64,000 bases of DNA from the NCBI GenBank assembly GCA_016705575.1, contig JADIXX010000001.1:496001-560000 (forward strand), given 5' to 3'. Below the pieces are notes generated by a model. That model was not told where the DNA came from, did not search any database, and was given only the letters and a program-made list of their open reading frames with translations. How positions within the stretch are numbered: the stretch's first letter is position 1; each line of letters begins with the position of its first letter. This document shows, in pieces, positions 42,497-52,145 of the stretch. This stretch comes from Candidatus Aalborgicola defluviihabitans (GTDB taxonomy: Bacteria > Pseudomonadota > Gammaproteobacteria > Burkholderiales > Burkholderiaceae_C). Made by a program: the position numbers and the translations under genes.

Positions 42497-43218
42497 ACCA
42501 GCCTCTGCTTACTCTCAAAGGGGTACACACCCACATCGCGGCCTACCATATCCTGCATGGCGTTGACCTGGCCGTGCCACGGGGTGAAGTCACCATGCTG
42601 CTTGGGCGCAATGGCGCGGGCAAGACGACCACGCTGCGCACCATCATGGGCCTGTGGCTTGCGTCTAAAGGTACAGTCAAGTTCGACGGACAAGACATCA
42701 CGCGCCTGGCCACGCCGCAGATTGCCGGACTTGGCATTGCGTACGTGCCCGAGAACATGGGCATCTTTGCTGACCTGACGGTGAAGGAAAACATGCTGCT
42801 GGCCGCGCGCAGCGCACGCACTGCCGCGCAAATGGACGGTGAACGGCTGGCCTGGATTTTTCAGTTGTTTCCAGCAGTGGAGAAATTCTGGAACCACCCG
42901 GCTGGCAAGCTCTCGGGCGGGCAAAAGCAGATGCTGGCAGTAGCACGTGCCATCGTCGAGCCGCGTGAGCTGCTCATCGTGGACGAGCCCAGCAAGGGGC
43001 TGGCGCCGGCCATCATCAACAACATGATCTCTGCCTTCGACCAGCTCAAGCAGCGCGGTGTGACGATCTTGCTCGTCGAGCAAAACATCAATTTTGCCAA
43101 ACGCCTGGGCGACAGCGTGGCCGTCATGGACAACGGCAAGGTGGTCCATAGCGGTTCCATGAAAGAACTGGCTGACAACGAAGAATTGCAACACGCCTTG
43201 CTGGGGTTGGCGATATGA
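42493..43218 (+). CDS. LIV-type ABC transporter ATPase, LivF family (second cluster)
   Basis: 241 residues, ATGA overlaps at both ends. Walker A MLLGRNGAGKTTTLRTIMG (normal Lys, unlike the LivF of cluster 1), signature GKLSGGQKQMLAVARAIV, Walker B LLIVDEPSKGLAPAI, switch LLVEQNINFAKR. Partner of the LivG-type ATPase. Confidence 0.92.
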   Translation: MNQPLLTLKGVHTHIAAYHILHGVDLAVPRGEVTMLLGRNGAGKTTTLRTIMGLWLASKGTVKFDGQDITRLATPQIAGLGIAYVPENMGIFADLTVKENMLLAARSARTAAQMDGERLAWIFQLFPAVEKFWNHPAGKLSGGQKQMLAVARAIVEPRELLIVDEPSKGLAPAIINNMISAFDQLKQRGVTILLVEQNINFAKRLGDSVAVMDNGKVVHSGSMKELADNEELQHALLGLAI

Positions 43219-44198
43219 AAAATAGCAACTTTGACTGGAAGCCGCTGGCGCTTGTGCCGGTGCTGGCGCTGATGGTGGTGCCCTTCATTGGCTCGCCTTC
43301 GACTTGGCTCACGCTGACGGTGGCCGGGCTGGCGATGGGAATGATCATCTTCATCATTGCCTCGGGTCTGACGCTGATTTTTGGCCTGATGGACGTGCTC
43401 AACTTCGGCCACGGCGTGTTCATTGCGCTCGGTGCCTTTGTGGCGGTGAGCGTGTTGGGTAGCATGCCCGACTGGACTGGCTCGCAAGAGCTCTGGCGCA
43501 ACCTGGTGGCAGTCATCCCGGCCATGCTCATCGCTATGTTGGTGGCTGGTGCCGTGGGCTTGGCGTTTGAGCGCTTCATCGTGCGGCCGGTGTATGGCCA
43601 GCACTTGAAGCAGATCCTCATCACCATGGGCGGGATGATCATCGGTGAAGAGATTATCAAGATGATCTGGGGTCCGGCGCAGATTCCGCTGCCGCTGCCG
43701 GCTGGCATGCAGGGCTCGCTCTTCATCGGCGATGCGGCCATTGAGAAATACCGCCTGATTGCCGTGGTCGTGGGTCTGCTGGTTTTCGGCTTGTTGGCGT
43801 GGACTTTGGCGCGTACCAAGGTCGGCCTCTTGATCCGCGCCGGCGTGCAGGATCGCGAGATGGTCGAGTCGCTGGGCTACCGCATCCGGCGATTGTTCAT
43901 TGGTGTTTTTGTGGCGGGCAGTGCGCTTGCCGGGCTGGGTGGCGTGATGTGGGGGCTGTACCAACAGAGTGTGATTCCGCAGATGGGCGCGCAGGTCAAC
44001 GTGCTGATCTTCATTGTCATCATCATCGGCGGCCTGGGCAGCACAGGTGGGGCTTTGATTGGTGCGCTGCTGGTGGGCCTGATGGCCAACTACACGGGCT
44101 TTCTGGTGCCCAAGGTGGCGCTGTTTTCCAACATCGCGCTGATGGTTGCCATTCTGCTGTGGCGCCCACAGGGCGTTTATCCGGTCACAAGCCGCTGA
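43215..44198 (+). CDS. LIV-type ABC transporter permease, LivH family (second cluster)
   Basis: 327 residues with about eight helices; LTLIFGLMDVLNFGHGVFIA, the coupling loop REMVESLGYRIRRLFIGVFV and IIIGGLGSTGGALIGALLVG. Gene order in this cluster (K-G-F-H-M) differs from cluster 1 (K-H-M-G-F), so the two transporters are not a recent tandem duplication. Confidence 0.92.
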   Translation: MKNSNFDWKPLALVPVLALMVVPFIGSPSTWLTLTVAGLAMGMIIFIIASGLTLIFGLMDVLNFGHGVFIALGAFVAVSVLGSMPDWTGSQELWRNLVAVIPAMLIAMLVAGAVGLAFERFIVRPVYGQHLKQILITMGGMIIGEEIIKMIWGPAQIPLPLPAGMQGSLFIGDAAIEKYRLIAVVVGLLVFGLLAWTLARTKVGLLIRAGVQDREMVESLGYRIRRLFIGVFVAGSALAGLGGVMWGLYQQSVIPQMGAQVNVLIFIVIIIGGLGSTGGALIGALLVGLMANYTGFLVPKVALFSNIALMVAILLWRPQGVYPVTSR

Positions 44199-44212
44199 AC
44201 CGGAGCCACGTC

Positions 44213-45280
44213 ATGCTGAATCGTATCCTCTCTGGTGACTATCCGCGCAGCCGCGTACTGACCGTGGTGCTGCTTGCCATCTTCCTCGGGCTCGCCTTTG
44301 CGCCGTTCTTGTTTCCCGGCGTCAAGGCACTGTCGGTCGCGGCCAAGGTGCTGATCTTCATCGTGCTGGTCGCCAGCTTCGATTTGCTGTTGGGCTACAC
44401 CGGTATCGTGAGCTTTGCGCACACCATGTTCTTTGGCATCGGCGCTTACGGTGTGGCCGTGGCCAGTACACGCATGGGTGCGGGCTGGGATGCTCTGGCA
44501 GTGGGCATTGCCGGTGGCTTGGCCGTGTCTTTTGTGCTGGCGTTGGCGGTGGGCCTGTTCTCGCTGCGGGTGCGCGCCATCTTCTTCGCCATGATCACGC
44601 TGGCCGTGGCGGCAGCGTTCCAGACCCTGGCTTCGCAACTTTTCGAGATCACCGGCGGTGAAGACGGCCTCACCTTCCGACTGCCTGAGCTGCTCTCGCC
44701 GAGCCACGAGTTTGCCGAAGACCCGTTCTTGGGCGTTTCGCTGGACGGGCGACTGCTTACCTACTACCTGCTCTTTGTGACCGCAGTTGTGCTGGTGCTG
44801 GCGCTGCTGCGCATCGTCAATTCGCCATTTGGTCGCGTGCTGCAGGCGATTCGTGAAAACGAATTCCGCGCCGAGGCTATTGGCTACCGCGTGGTGGTGT
44901 ACCGCACGCTTTCCAGCGTGTTGTCTGCCTTGTTCGCGTGCCTGGCCGGTGCCATGCTGGCCGTCTGGTTGCGCTACAACGGGCCAGACACCTCGCTGTC
45001 GTTTGAAATCATGATCGACGTGCTGCTCATCGTCGTCATCGGCGGCATGGGCACCATTTACGGCGCGGCCATTGGCGCGGTGCTGTTTCTCGTCGCACAA
45101 AGTTATCTGCAAGACCTGCTGCGCCTGGGCAGCGAGGCCACCAGCGCCTTGCCCTGGCTGTCGGCACTGCTGTCGCCTGACCGCTGGCTGCTCTGGCTGG
45201 GCGTCTTGTTTGTGCTTTCGGTTTATTACTTTCCCTCGGGCGTGGTGGGGAAGTTGCGCGCGCTCCGTGCGCAGCACTAA
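44213..45280 (+). CDS. LIV-type ABC transporter permease, LivM family (second cluster)
   Basis: 355 residues from ATG 44213 with GGAG upstream; a longer open frame from 43799 overlaps livH and is discarded. Motifs FDLLLGYTGIVSFAHTMFFG, RAIFFAMITLAVAAAFQTLA, AIRENEFRAEAIGYRVVVYR and VVIGGMGTIYGAAIGAVLFL. Last transporter gene; the hydrolase gene begins 44 bases later. Confidence 0.92.
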   Translation: MLNRILSGDYPRSRVLTVVLLAIFLGLAFAPFLFPGVKALSVAAKVLIFIVLVASFDLLLGYTGIVSFAHTMFFGIGAYGVAVASTRMGAGWDALAVGIAGGLAVSFVLALAVGLFSLRVRAIFFAMITLAVAAAFQTLASQLFEITGGEDGLTFRLPELLSPSHEFAEDPFLGVSLDGRLLTYYLLFVTAVVLVLALLRIVNSPFGRVLQAIRENEFRAEAIGYRVVVYRTLSSVLSALFACLAGAMLAVWLRYNGPDTSLSFEIMIDVLLIVVIGGMGTIYGAAIGAVLFLVAQSYLQDLLRLGSEATSALPWLSALLSPDRWLLWLGVLFVLSVYYFPSGVVGKLRALRAQH

Positions 45281-45324
45281 CCACGCCGTAGCGCTTTGAT
45301 TCATAACCACAACTGGAGACATGT

Positions 45325-47544
45325 ATGCATAGCCAATTCGACACCCGGACATTGACATTAGTGGCCGCCGCCGCGGCCCTGGTTTGTGCCTCGGCACTGA
45401 CCGGCTGCGGCGGGGCCACGGCCCTGGATCCAGTCAATACGCTGCCCAGCGGCATTACCGACCTGGGCGCGAAGACGTATCGTGCCACCACCACCGGTGC
45501 CGCAAATACAGCGGCCGGACAGGACTTGTTGACTGCTGGTCTGGGAAAGAGCGGTATTGCCAGTACCGCCGCTGCGACGCTGACCAGCTTTGCCGACCCT
45601 GCCAACCCAACAGTCGATGAATTGCGACGCAATGCGGTTCAGTCCAATTACCGTGGCTTGGTTGACAACACCGCCGGTGGCGGCTTTGGCGTACTGTACG
45701 GGCCCAATATTGACCTGTCTGGCAAGGCGACCTTGGGTGAAGGTCTGGTGCCCGGCATTGAATACACCGGCGTGCTGGATGACGCGGCAGGGCGCAAGCG
45801 CGTAACCATGGCTGTGCAGGTGCCCGACAATTTTGATGTCAACAATCCTTGCGTGGTGGTGGGCCCATCTTCCGGTTCACGCGGCGTTTACGGCGCCATT
45901 GCCACGGCGTCGGACTGGGGACTCAAGCGTGGGTGTGCCGTGGCCCTGACGGATGCCGGCAAGGGCATGGGCCTGTATGACCTGAGCGACGACACTGTAC
46001 ACAAGGTCGATGGCACGCGCGCCACCCGTACCGTGGCCGGCACGCTGTCCAACTTTGCAGCCAATATTTCCGATGCGGCACGCGCGGCATTCAACACTGC
46101 TTTCCCAAACCGGCTGGCACTCAAACACGCACACTCGCAGCTCAATCCCGAGAAGGACTGGGGCAATGACACCCTGAGCGCAGCAGCCTACGCGTTGTAT
46201 GTGCTCAACCAGCAGTATGCGCCGACAGTCAATAACACCCCATCCAAGGGCGTGCGCTTTACTGCCGCGAACACCATGGTGATTGCGGCTTCGGTATCCA
46301 ACGGCGGCGCTGCAGTGCTGCGTGCGGCAGAGCAAGACACCGCCGGTCTGATTGATGGTGTGGTGGCTGGTGAGCCCAGCGCCCAGCCATCATCCACCAG
46401 TGGCTACGGTGTGCAATTTGGCGGGGTTGATGTTGGGGGCTTTGGCAAGCCGCTGATGGACTACTTCACCATTGCCAACCTGTATCAACCTTGCGCGGCA
46501 CTGGCCGCCCCGGCCGCGCTGACCGAGGTGTCCATCTACAACTACATTGGTCTGACTGCTCAGACCACCACTGCCACCAACCGCTGCACGCAATTAGCTG
46601 CCAAAGGATTGGTGACGGGTGCTACTACGGCCGCACAGGCTGCAGATGCGCTGTCCAAGCTGCATGCGGCCGGCTGGACCGCCGACAACGACACCATGCA
46701 CAACGCGCACTATGCGCTGGGTAATGCCGTGATCATTTCCATGATGTACACCAATGCCTATGGCCGCTTCTCGGTGACGGACAACGTGTGTGGCATGAGT
46801 GCCGCAGCAGTGGCAGCCGGTGCACCTGCAGCAATCGCCGCCACGGTGAAGGCCGCCAGCTATGCCACCGGTAACGGTACGGTCAACGGCACGCCTGCCA
46901 CTGTGATTTACAACGACTCGGTGGGCGGTGCCAAGGGCTGGAACCTGGGTGTCTCGCCCAGCACCGGCGTGGCCGACTTCTCGCTTGATGCAGCCCTGTG
47001 CCAACGTGCGTTGTACACCGGTGTGGATAGCGTCAGTGGCGCAGCCCTTGCTGCCAACTCCACACCAACCAAGGCGCAAAGTGATGCGGTGCGCGCCGGT
47101 GTGAACGAGGTGCTGCTCAATGGCAACCTGCGCGGTAAGCCCACGTTGATGCTGGCTGGCCGAAGTGACGCGCTGCTTCCGATCAACAACTCGGAGCGTG
47201 CTTATGCGGCCTACAACCGTTCAGTGGAAGGGTCGGGCAGCAAGCTGCGCTACATCGAGGTCACCAACGCACAGCACTTTGATACCTTCAATGCGTTTTC
47301 GGGCTTTGATACACGCTTTGTACCCCTGCATAGCTATTTTGTGCAAGCCATGAATGCCATGTACGCCAACCTCAAGAGTGGCACTGCGTTGCCACCCAGC
47401 CAGGTGGTGCGCACCACGGCACGTGGCGGTGCGGCGGGTGCAGCGCCAGCCATCACAGCGGCGAATGTGCCGGCCATCAGTGCCAGCCCGGTGGCAGCTG
47501 ACCAAATCGGATTTGCCGGAACTGCGCTGAGCGTGCCCAATTAG
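45325..47544 (+). CDS. 3-hydroxybutyrate-oligomer hydrolase, lipoprotein
   Basis: 739 residues; GGAG before the start. Lipobox ALTGC near residue 28 directs it to the outer side of the membrane. VVVGPSSGSRGVYGAIATAS and VIAASVSNGGAAVLRAAEQD (the Ser-containing nucleophile region S-x-S-N-G-G) are those of D-3-hydroxybutyrate oligomer hydrolases first described in Ralstonia; the C-terminal ASP/HIS part includes LMLAGRSDALLP and VTNAQHFDTFNAF. It cleaves oligomers released from polyhydroxybutyrate. Co-directional with the sigma-54-driven transporter, which could import the products. Confidence 0.88.
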   Translation: MHSQFDTRTLTLVAAAAALVCASALTGCGGATALDPVNTLPSGITDLGAKTYRATTTGAANTAAGQDLLTAGLGKSGIASTAAATLTSFADPANPTVDELRRNAVQSNYRGLVDNTAGGGFGVLYGPNIDLSGKATLGEGLVPGIEYTGVLDDAAGRKRVTMAVQVPDNFDVNNPCVVVGPSSGSRGVYGAIATASDWGLKRGCAVALTDAGKGMGLYDLSDDTVHKVDGTRATRTVAGTLSNFAANISDAARAAFNTAFPNRLALKHAHSQLNPEKDWGNDTLSAAAYALYVLNQQYAPTVNNTPSKGVRFTAANTMVIAASVSNGGAAVLRAAEQDTAGLIDGVVAGEPSAQPSSTSGYGVQFGGVDVGGFGKPLMDYFTIANLYQPCAALAAPAALTEVSIYNYIGLTAQTTTATNRCTQLAAKGLVTGATTAAQAADALSKLHAAGWTADNDTMHNAHYALGNAVIISMMYTNAYGRFSVTDNVCGMSAAAVAAGAPAAIAATVKAASYATGNGTVNGTPATVIYNDSVGGAKGWNLGVSPSTGVADFSLDAALCQRALYTGVDSVSGAALAANSTPTKAQSDAVRAGVNEVLLNGNLRGKPTLMLAGRSDALLPINNSERAYAAYNRSVEGSGSKLRYIEVTNAQHFDTFNAFSGFDTRFVPLHSYFVQAMNAMYANLKSGTALPPSQVVRTTARGGAAGAAPAITAANVPAISASPVAADQIGFAGTALSVPN

Positions 47545-47590
47545 GCAGGTATCGCCATTGCAACTGTGACGTGTAGAAAGTGACCCTGCC

Positions 47591-48463
47591 ATGACGTATG
47601 CCTCCCACTACTTGCGCTGTGCCGGGCATGAAATTCATTACACCGAATGGGGGGCACCCAGCGCGCCCGTCGTGATCGCCTGGCATGGCCTGGCGCGCAC
47701 CGGGCGTGACATGGATGAGCTGGCACAGCACTTGAGCAGCCGCTATCGCGTGATTTGCCCCGACACCATCGGCCGGGGTTTAAGCCAGTGGAGCAGCCGT
47801 CCGGCCCAGGAGTACTGTCTGGCTTTCTACGCGCGCATTGCAACCAATCTGTTTGACCAGTTGGGCATTCAGCGCGCCCATTGGGTGGGAACCTCGATGG
47901 GGGGCGCCATTGGTACGGTGTGCGCGTCGGGTTTATTGGAACCATCCATGGCGGCGCGCATCCAGAGCCTGACCCTGAACGACAACGCGCCGGCTCTGGC
48001 GGCGTCAGCCATCGCCCGCATCCGTGAATACGCCGGCAGCCCACCGTCCTTTGCCACGGTGGGTGAGTTGGAAGCCTTCTTCCGTCAGGTCTACAAGCCC
48101 TACGGCTGGTTGAGCGACGCCCAGTGGCGCCGCCTGACCGAAACCTCCACCCGCCGCCTGCCTGATGGGCGGGTGACGCCCCATTACGACCCGGCCATGG
48201 TGCAGCAGTTCGCCTACCATCCGGACGATTACCTGATATGGGAGCATTACGATGCGCTGCAGATTCCGGTTCTGGCGATGCACGGCATGGAATCCGACCT
48301 GGTACTGGACGAGACCATCGAGGCCATGCGCCACCGCGGTCCCGGTGCTGCTGGCCGTCTGCAGGTGATGGAGGTTGCTGGCTGTGGTCACGCCCCGGCC
48401 CTGAATGTGCCCGCGCAACTGGATTGCGTTACTGCCTTCATTGACCGGGTTGCTGGGGCTTAA
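47591..48463 (+). CDS. Alpha/beta hydrolase
   Basis: 290 residues. Oxyanion region VIAWHGLARTGRDMDELAQH, nucleophile elbow WVGTSMGGAIGTV (Ser), acid in HGMESDLVL and His in VAGCGHAPALN. No signal peptide. Substrate unknown; the position behind the 3-hydroxybutyrate-oligomer hydrolase hints at short esters. Its stop overlaps the convergent chromate transporter stop by 4 bases. Confidence 0.85.
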   Translation: MTYASHYLRCAGHEIHYTEWGAPSAPVVIAWHGLARTGRDMDELAQHLSSRYRVICPDTIGRGLSQWSSRPAQEYCLAFYARIATNLFDQLGIQRAHWVGTSMGGAIGTVCASGLLEPSMAARIQSLTLNDNAPALAASAIARIREYAGSPPSFATVGELEAFFRQVYKPYGWLSDAQWRRLTETSTRRLPDGRVTPHYDPAMVQQFAYHPDDYLIWEHYDALQIPVLAMHGMESDLVLDETIEAMRHRGPGAAGRLQVMEVAGCGHAPALNVPAQLDCVTAFIDRVAGA

Positions 48464-49674
48464 CGTGCATTTAATGAAATGGCACTTAGTGCCCATCCAC
48501 CGACACTGCAGCCCAAGACGACCAGCCACGGCGGCAGCTTCCAAAACATCAAGGCGACAAGTGCCAGCAGCGCCAATCCAAAGTCTTCCAACTTAAACAC
48601 GGCGCCTGTCCAGACCGGGTGATAGAGCGCAGCCAAAAGCAAGCCAACCACGGCGGCGTTCACACCTGCCAGCGCTGCCTGGGCGTGCCGGCTGCGACGC
48701 AGTTGTTCCCAAAACGGCAACGCGCAAAAGACCAATAGAAATGACGGCACGAAAATGGAAATCAGGCAGATCAATGCGCCAACCCAGCCACTGGGTGACC
48801 CATCCATGGACGCGCCCAGAAAGGCCGAAAAAGTGAAGAGCGGGCCTGGAACCGCCTGCGCCAGCCCATAGCCTGTCAGGAAGGTCTCGTTTGTCACCCA
48901 ATGGTTGGGAACAACGGCTGCTTGCAGGAGGGGCAGCACAACATGGCCACCACCAAAAACCAGTGATCCTGCCCGATAGAAAGCGTTGACAAGTGCCAGC
49001 CAGTGATTGGGCCAGAGCGCCAGCAATGCAGGCAAACCCATCAGCAATCCGAAGAACAACCCCAGCAGGATAATCCCGGTTCTGCGACCGATGGTGATTG
49101 GGAATGGCTCATGGTTCAGGTCTTGGGAGGGCTGAATCAGCGCAACACCGATGACTGCAGCGGCGGCAATCACGCCAACTTGCCCCCAGGCAGTCGGCCA
49201 AAACAGAACAACGCACGCAGTGACAACAGCGATAGCAAACCGTGCCGTATCGGTGCAGAGTTTTCGTGCCATGCCATAGACCGCTTGGGCAACCACCGCG
49301 ACGGCGACGATTTTTAAACCATGCAGCGCGCCCGCTGGAAAGGTGCTCCCCCACGTGGATAGGCCAACGGCAAACCCGTACAACATGATGGCAGAGGGCA
49401 GTGTGAATCCAGCCCATGCGGCTAAAGCGCCTGCAAATCCACCCCGCACCATACCAAGCGCCATACCGACCTGACTACTAGCGGGTCCGGGCAAGAACTG
49501 GCACAGCGCTACAAGATCGGCATAACTGCGCTCGCTGATCCAGCGCCGTCGAACGACGAATTCATCACGGAAATAGCCAAGGTGTGCAATGGGCCCGCCG
49601 AACGAGGTCAGTCCCAGGCGAAGGAATACAAGAAAGATCGTCCCCACGTTGAATCGCTGGTGTGTTGGCAGCAT
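48460..49674 (-). CDS. chrA: Chromate transporter, two-domain ChrA
   Basis: 404 residues from MLPTHQRFNVG. Two homologous halves, each with a CHR motif: FLRLGLTSFGGPIAHLGYFR with LCQFLPGPASSQVGMALG in the first, and GSLVFGGGHVVLPLLQ with GYGLAQAVPGPLFTFSAFLG in the second. About ten membrane helices. ChrA proteins expel chromate with proton antiport. Only weak ribosome-site signal; no chrB regulator is adjacent. Confidence 0.88.
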   Translation of the reverse strand: MLPTHQRFNVGTIFLVFLRLGLTSFGGPIAHLGYFRDEFVVRRRWISERSYADLVALCQFLPGPASSQVGMALGMVRGGFAGALAAWAGFTLPSAIMLYGFAVGLSTWGSTFPAGALHGLKIVAVAVVAQAVYGMARKLCTDTARFAIAVVTACVVLFWPTAWGQVGVIAAAAVIGVALIQPSQDLNHEPFPITIGRRTGIILLGLFFGLLMGLPALLALWPNHWLALVNAFYRAGSLVFGGGHVVLPLLQAAVVPNHWVTNETFLTGYGLAQAVPGPLFTFSAFLGASMDGSPSGWVGALICLISIFVPSFLLVFCALPFWEQLRRSRHAQAALAGVNAAVVGLLLAALYHPVWTGAVFKLEDFGLALLALVALMFWKLPPWLVVLGCSVGGWALSAISLNAR

Positions 49675-49699
49675 TGCAAATGGACGTAAGGCTCGGCAA

Positions 49700-50896
49700 C
49701 TATCCGTGGCGGGCTTGCTGCAAAAACCCCTGATATTGCACTTCGGGTACCAGTAGGCCGCCCGTGGTCCACACGATATGGTTGGCGCCAGGGCAGGCCA
49801 GCGCACTGGAGCGCAGGAGTCCGGGGCCACTGAACCCGATCGCTGCCGACGGCTCAATACGCAGGCACGCCGTGTCGTGCGCGAGGGCCAGATGGGTAAA
49901 CAGCGTGTCATCGGCCACTGTGAATATCCCTGCCAGCAGTGGCCGCATGATTTGCGCTGCCAGCAGTGAAGCACGTGGCACGGCCAGGCCATCGGCCTCG
50001 GTCTGGTTGGTCAGGCCATAGTCGTACACGCTGTAGTGGCTGCCGGGTGGCGACAGCAGGTGCGCCAAAAAGCAGGGTGACTGCACCGGTTCGGCAAAGA
50101 AGCAGTGCACATGCGCCCCAAATAGCTGGTGCAGGCCCCACGCAATGCCCGACGGGGCACCACCCACGCCACAGGGCAGGTACACCACCAAGGGGTGTTC
50201 AGCATCCACCAGCACACCCTGGGTTTTCAGTTGGTCACGCAGGTGCAGTGCGGCAGCGCTGTAGCCTAAAAACAAGGACAGCGAGCGTTCATCATCAACA
50301 AAGTGGCATCGGTCATCGGCCTTCGCTTGCTGGCGTCCGCTTTCTACTGCACGCTCATAGTCGCCGCTGTGCTCTACCACTTCCACTCCATGCTGGCGCA
50401 GGCGTTGCTTCTTCCAGTCCTTGGCGTCGGCGGACATGTGCACCACCGCGCGAAATCCCAGCGCTGCGGCCATCACGCCAATGGCCATGCCCAGATTACC
50501 CGTAGAGCCCACGGCAATCTGGTGCTGGCCAAACAGTGCCCGCGCGGTTGGCTGGGCCAAGGTGCGGTAGTCCCCATCCAGCGTGATCAGGCCGTTTTGC
50601 AGGGCCAGGTTTTCGGCCTGCTCCAACACTTCGTGAAAACCACCCCGGGCTTTTATGGAGCCGGCCACCGGCAAGCTGTGGTCGGCCTTGACCCACAGGC
50701 GGCCGTGCTCGCGTGGCAAGCCCAGTGCCTGCTGCAATTGCGGCATGACCAACAGGTCGGACTCAATGTGCCCTTGGCTGGCTGCCAGTTCAGGAAACAG
50801 CTGCGCCAGCAGCGGTGCAAAGCGTGCAACGCGGCTTTGGGCCGCCAGCATGCCCGCTGCATCCACCAGCGCGGCATCGCCGGATTGCGCGGCCAC
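49700..50896 (-). CDS. dsdA: D-serine dehydratase, 5' end disturbed by repeat
   Basis: 398 residues from GTG 50896. PLP Lys in HSLPVAGSIKARGGFHEVLE, VGSTGNLGMAIGVMAAALGF (phosphate loop), VYLPCGVGGAPSGIAWGLHQ and CFFAEPVQSPCFLAHLL are typical of DsdA, which deaminates D-serine to pyruvate. The frame stays open upstream through TPQLWLNPERG, matching the conserved N-terminus of the family, but meets a TAG at 50969-50971 supplied by repeat copy E with no usual start codon between. The N-terminal 40 or so residues of related enzymes are lost or replaced; activity is uncertain. Confidence 0.8.
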   Translation of the reverse strand: MAAQSGDAALVDAAGMLAAQSRVARFAPLLAQLFPELAASQGHIESDLLVMPQLQQALGLPREHGRLWVKADHSLPVAGSIKARGGFHEVLEQAENLALQNGLITLDGDYRTLAQPTARALFGQHQIAVGSTGNLGMAIGVMAAALGFRAVVHMSADAKDWKKQRLRQHGVEVVEHSGDYERAVESGRQQAKADDRCHFVDDERSLSLFLGYSAAALHLRDQLKTQGVLVDAEHPLVVYLPCGVGGAPSGIAWGLHQLFGAHVHCFFAEPVQSPCFLAHLLSPPGSHYSVYDYGLTNQTEADGLAVPRASLLAAQIMRPLLAGIFTVADDTLFTHLALAHDTACLRIEPSAAIGFSGPGLLRSSALACPGANHIVWTTGGLLVPEVQYQGFLQQARHG

Positions 50897-50957
50897 CCCC
50901 CGCTCGGGGTTGAGCCAGAGCTGCGGTGTTGCTGTACGTAGCCGATTGATGTGGAGT

Positions 50958-51013
50958 GAAATCAGGCTCTAGCCCTCGTCAAATATACGTAATGCGCTAT
51001 CAAAATAGAAGTA
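50958..51013 (-). repeat. Dispersed repeat, copy E (at the 5' end of dsdA)
   Basis: Minus strand: TTACTTCTATTTTGATAGCG, then ATATTTGACGAGGGCTAGAG and CCTGATTTC. It lies between hemH and dsdA; its TAG (in GGGCTAG) is in frame with dsdA coding sequence 25 codons downstream. Confidence 0.8.
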
Positions 51014-51034
51014 ATTGGTGGAAAGGTTGCATGG

Positions 51035-52126
51035 CTATTGCCGTGCACCCAGTGCCAATGCGGCAGTACGGGATGCGGCGAGCGTGGCCGGGTCAATAGC
51101 CGTCTGGGTTTGCCAACCCGCCAGATGGCGTTCGCTGATATTGCACAGGGCAGTGATCCACTCGGGGTCGTCGTTCAGGCAGGGGATGTAGTGAAACTCC
51201 TGTCCGCCAGCCGTCAGAAAGGCGTGGCGCGCCTCCATGTTGATTTCTTCCAGCGTTTCCAGGCAGTCGCAACTAAAGCCCGGGCAAACAACGTCCACCC
51301 GCTTGACGCCGGCCTGGCCCATGGCAATCAGGCTGGGTTCGGTGTAGGGCTCCAGCCATTTGGCTCGACCCAGGCGGGACTGAAACGTGACCTTGTAGTC
51401 GGCCTTTTTCAAACCCAGGCGCTCGGCCAGCAGGCGAGCGGTCTTCATGCACTCGCAGTGGTAGGGGTCGCCCAGCTCCAGCGTGCGTGCGGGCACACCG
51501 TGAAAGCTCATCACCAACTGATCCGGGCAGCCGTGTGCTTTCCAGTGGCGCTGGACGCTGGACGCCAAGGCCGCAATGTAGTCGGTATCGTCGTGGTAGT
51601 GGTTGATGAAGCGCAGCTCGGGCACGGCGCGGGTGCGTTGAGCCCAGGCGTAGACCGCATCGAACACGCTGGCCGAGGTGGTGGCGCTGTATTGGGGGTA
51701 GGCCGGCACCACCAGCACGCGGGTTACGCCATCGGCCTTCATGGCGTCGAGCTGGGAGGTGATGGACGTGCTGCCGTAGCGCATGGCCCAGCGCACCTTG
51801 ACTGGGTGGTTGCGCTGTCCCAGCCAGCCCTGCAGCAGCTTGGCCTGCTTTTCGGTCCAGACCTTCAGGGGTGAGCCCTCGGGCGTCCAGACACTGGCAT
51901 ATTTGGCTGCCGATTTGGCAGGGCGAAAGCGCAGGATGATGCCGTGCAGGATGAACCACCAGACCAGCCTGGGGATTTCCACCACGCGGTGGTCGCTTAA
52001 AAATTCGGCCAAATAGCGCCGCACTGCGGCGGGGGTGGGTGCATCGGGTGTGCCCAGGTTGCACAGCAAGATGGCAGTCTTGGGCGCTTGGCCGTGGGTG
52101 TAGGCTGGTTCGTTTTCGAAGGGCAT
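51035..52126 (-). CDS. hemH: Ferrochelatase
   Basis: 363 residues from MPFENEPAYTHGQ. ILLCNLGTPDAPTPAAVRRY, VVPAYPQYSATTSASVFDAV, VMSFHGVPARTLELGDPYHC (metal-binding His), YTEPSLIAMGQAGVKRVDVV and PGFSCDCLETLEEI (Glu) cover the active site. Inserts iron into protoporphyrin IX in the last step of haem synthesis. Divergent from the HAD gene, with 19 bases between the starts. Confidence 0.93.
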   Translation of the reverse strand: MPFENEPAYTHGQAPKTAILLCNLGTPDAPTPAAVRRYLAEFLSDHRVVEIPRLVWWFILHGIILRFRPAKSAAKYASVWTPEGSPLKVWTEKQAKLLQGWLGQRNHPVKVRWAMRYGSTSITSQLDAMKADGVTRVLVVPAYPQYSATTSASVFDAVYAWAQRTRAVPELRFINHYHDDTDYIAALASSVQRHWKAHGCPDQLVMSFHGVPARTLELGDPYHCECMKTARLLAERLGLKKADYKVTFQSRLGRAKWLEPYTEPSLIAMGQAGVKRVDVVCPGFSCDCLETLEEINMEARHAFLTAGGQEFHYIPCLNDDPEWITALCNISERHLAGWQTQTAIDPATLAASRTAALALGARQ

Positions 52127-52145
52127 GGGGTATTCTCGTGCACCT

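Noticed and set aside
43799..44212. Long N-terminal extension of the second LivM
   Set aside because: It overlaps livH in another frame; ATG 44213 has a proper ribosome site and family start.
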